Source of the DNA: an uncultured Chloroflexota bacterium
GTDB lineage: Bacteria > Chloroflexota > Anaerolineae > Anaerolineales > Villigracilaceae
DNA: 32,443 bases
Direction of reading: 5' to 3'
Assembly: GCA_903914955.1 (NCBI GenBank)
Contig: CAIWRB010000313.1
Coordinates: forward strand, 1-32,443
In this document: positions 30,801 through 32,443 of the stretch, piece after piece
Layout of the letters: every line of letters starts with the position of its first letter
Position numbering within the stretch: the first letter of the stretch is position 1
Position numbers and translations under genes: made by a program
Notes under the pieces: generated by a model
Database searches by the model: none
What the model saw: the letters and a program-made list of their open reading frames with translations, nothing else
Told to the model about the DNA's origin: nothing

Positions 30801-32245
30801 GGACATCCGCCTGTCGACTTACTAAAAACTATAGAATCTTCATCATGATATTTCTCGCACCAGTGGACTGAGTTTTTCATCGCAGATATCAGCAACGGTT
30901 CACCGTCAGTGGATAGCATCACGAGTTGAATTTTTTCATCATCGAGCAGTTGATCCCACTTCGGGGACGCATTCGCGATCAAAATATATTTTTCCCATTG
31001 TTCCGTTGGATATAACTCAAAGCGCGTATCGATCCAGACTGGGCGGGAAGGCAGGCCGAAGATGAGATAACTTGAATAACTAAAATCGCTCCACAGCGGG
31101 CCTGCGAGTTCGGGATGTGCTGCAAGCCATTTTACAGCTTCAATCGGATTCGCATTATCATATGCTTTTGGCGCGTCAGGCCACCACGTGTCACGAAAAC
31201 CTGGCATAAGCAAAAATGGAATCAAGAGTAAGAGACAAGCCGCGAAGATATTGATGACTGGCTTTTCGTTTTCAACTGGACTCTCCAAATAACGCGCATC
31301 CCATTCCGCGAGCAAACTGGCTGTAAGGATCACCATAATAAACAGGAACCAGATCACATAACGAATTCCAAGAAGCGCGAGCCAGCCAAAAAATATAAAA
31401 TTGACCCATTCGAGTAAAGTCAACTTGCGCGGTGAGCTTGCGGCCACCGGAGCAAAGATCAGCAGCCAAGCAAAAAATAAATTCGCCTGCCAGCCGCGGT
31501 TGACCATCGGCATCCATTCCACGCTGAACATTTGATTCGACGGCGCGCTGAGCATATCTTTCACATATCCAAGCACATAGATTCCGTGCGGATTAATAAA
31601 AAGAGTGAGCGCCGAAATACCCAGCGCGAGTGCAAGCTGCTTTTTATCCCCTTTACCAAACAGGAACGCGAACGCGCCAAGAATAAATAACAATGGAAAT
31701 GATCCATGCAAATTGACCCACAGCATGGAAAGAATTGGCAATAACCATAATCCGCGTTTTTCAGCTTGGGACCATTTTGAGAGTATGAGTAAAACCAAAA
31801 CAAAAATCGGATAAATAAATAATTGCGGACGAAATGACCAATTTCCGCTGCCCACCAATGCCGCCAGTAATGTCAGCAAACTCGCCAAACGCGGACCCGC
31901 ACCCGCGCTTCGTAACAAGCCCCAAAGTAAAGTATATGTGATTGCGATCACCACCGCGCGCAGAAAAAACGTCAGCGTTAAACCGCCAGCCTGATATGTT
32001 TTCCAAAATATCAAAGCTGCCAGCCATGATTGATAAAAGAACGGCGTGCCTGCCCGAGTAAAGCTATAAGTATCTATGGTTGGAACAGAACCTGTATGAG
32101 TCACATCCTGGCCGAGCCGCAGATACCACCAGTAATCCTGTGGAGAGAGCGGCAGCAGCAAAGCCAGACTCAACAGAATCAATAATGCAATACTCAGCCA
32201 GAGAATATCAACACTGTTGAATGAACGAAGTATTTTATTTTTCAA
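30797..32245 (-). CDS. Polytopic membrane protein of unknown function (possible GT-C fold)
   Basis: A 482-residue protein with about ten membrane helices and a soluble C-terminal domain (from about residue 360). The first outer loop reads SPQDYWWYLRLGQDV and is followed by PTIDTYSFTRAGTPFF and QSWLAALIFW, a layout I recall from a wide family of uncharacterised proteins in Chloroflexi and Cyanobacteria. The end holds FGLPSRPVWIDTRFELYP. The start is TTG 32245, overlapping the previous gene's stop as TTGA, so it depends on coupling. The next gene (GT4) overlaps its stop. Probably an envelope sugar or lipid transferase, but no catalytic residue can be named. Confidence 0.7.
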   Translation of the reverse strand: MKNKILRSFNSVDILWLSIALLILLSLALLLPLSPQDYWWYLRLGQDVTHTGSVPTIDTYSFTRAGTPFFYQSWLAALIFWKTYQAGGLTLTFFLRAVVIAITYTLLWGLLRSAGAGPRLASLLTLLAALVGSGNWSFRPQLFIYPIFVLVLLILSKWSQAEKRGLWLLPILSMLWVNLHGSFPLLFILGAFAFLFGKGDKKQLALALGISALTLFINPHGIYVLGYVKDMLSAPSNQMFSVEWMPMVNRGWQANLFFAWLLIFAPVAASSPRKLTLLEWVNFIFFGWLALLGIRYVIWFLFIMVILTASLLAEWDARYLESPVENEKPVINIFAACLLLLIPFLLMPGFRDTWWPDAPKAYDNANPIEAVKWLAAHPELAGPLWSDFSYSSYLIFGLPSRPVWIDTRFELYPTEQWEKYILIANASPKWDQLLDDEKIQLVMLSTDGEPLLISAMKNSVHWCEKYHDEDSIVFSKSTGGCP

Positions 32246-32443
32246 GGCTGCACATGCGGCGCGGCATACGCGGGTGATTTATGCACATGCACAACTTTCC
32301 ACTTGCCGCTCAATTTAACCATCACACGGCTTTCATTATGCGCGGCGGTTTTCACTCCTTCGGGTACTAGCGTACTGATGAGCAGCGTGTAACTTGCAAT
32401 CGCTGTATCACCGTAGCGTTGGATCAATAAATTTGACAGATCA
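32242..32443 (-). CDS. SnoaL-like (NTF2-fold) protein, C-terminal part (cut by window edge)
   Basis: The frame is open to the right edge, so the N-terminus lies outside. The visible 66 residues hold the final strands of an NTF2-like fold: YGDTAIASYTLLI, then ESRVMVKLSGKWKVVHVHKSP. The GKWKVVHVHxS string is typical of DUF4440/SnoaL_3 proteins. It overlaps the next gene start by four bases. The ligand is unknown. Confidence 0.75.
   Translation of the reverse strand, partial: DLSNLLIQRYGDTAIASYTLLISTLVPEGVKTAAHNESRVMVKLSGKWKVVHVHKSPAYAAPHVQP

Overview
The window looks like a chromosomal segment of a Chloroflexota bacterium, probably class Anaerolineae. This is inferred from gene content and protein style (a mevalonate-type decarboxylase, a DUF5305-like protein next to an RTX protein, C39/SH3 proteins, GT87-like and other multi-pass sugar-transferase-like proteins). 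It is not based on a marker gene or a database search.

Left part (1 to about 5000) is accessory DNA. It starts with the tail of a DUF5305-like membrane protein and a small RTX-repeat secreted protein. Two unrelated AbiEi/AbiEii-type (type IV) toxin-antitoxin modules follow. Module 1 is on the minus strand (1031-2505), with a 20-bp perfect inverted repeat lying over its promoter. Module 2 is on the plus strand (3076-4511), and its toxin gene has an amber stop at codon 6. The region is crowded with duplications: a 137-bp direct repeat (189-325 / 2617-2753), a 39-bp hairpin repeat (834-872 / 4639-4677) sharing 26 bp with the 5' end of mvaD, several long hairpins, a duplicated mvaD N-terminus and a remnant of a DUF4143-like ATPase.

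The middle and right parts are housekeeping-like. On plus: a (phospho/diphospho)mevalonate decarboxylase, then rseP coupled to a HEAT-repeat gene. On minus: tRNA-Lys(UUU), a DEAD-box helicase with a DbpA-type C-terminus, and a six-gene operon read from 16323 down to 10432 (carboxyltransferase, biotin carboxylase, biotin carrier, MaoC hydratase, CitE-like lyase, EamA transporter). The operon matches the leucine-catabolic layout known from Mycobacterium tuberculosis, in which (R)-HMG-CoA is made by a MaoC hydratase and cleaved by a CitE-like lyase. Here the alpha subunit is split in two. Then come a decayed ATP-grasp gene, a CX5R phosphatase, an SGNH-like lipoprotein, mutS2, an SDR, a GT87-like membrane protein, a HAD-like phosphatase, PEP carboxylase, a C39/SH3 protein and a cluster of glycosyltransferase/membrane proteins running off the right edge in a SnoaL-like gene.

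The most unusual signal is a family of degenerate 7-bp repeat tracts (AAGGTTG/ATGGTCG-like; on the other strand TTGACCW/TCAACCT). They sit in frame inside three conserved minus-strand genes: biotin carboxylase, mutS2 (three times) and a GT4 glycosyltransferase. Four of the five encode the same short peptide, PST(F/L), and an identical 14-mer occurs twice in the carboxylase and once in mutS2. They look like protein-coding mini-insertions comparable in principle to Rickettsia palindromic elements or cyanobacterial heptamer repeats.
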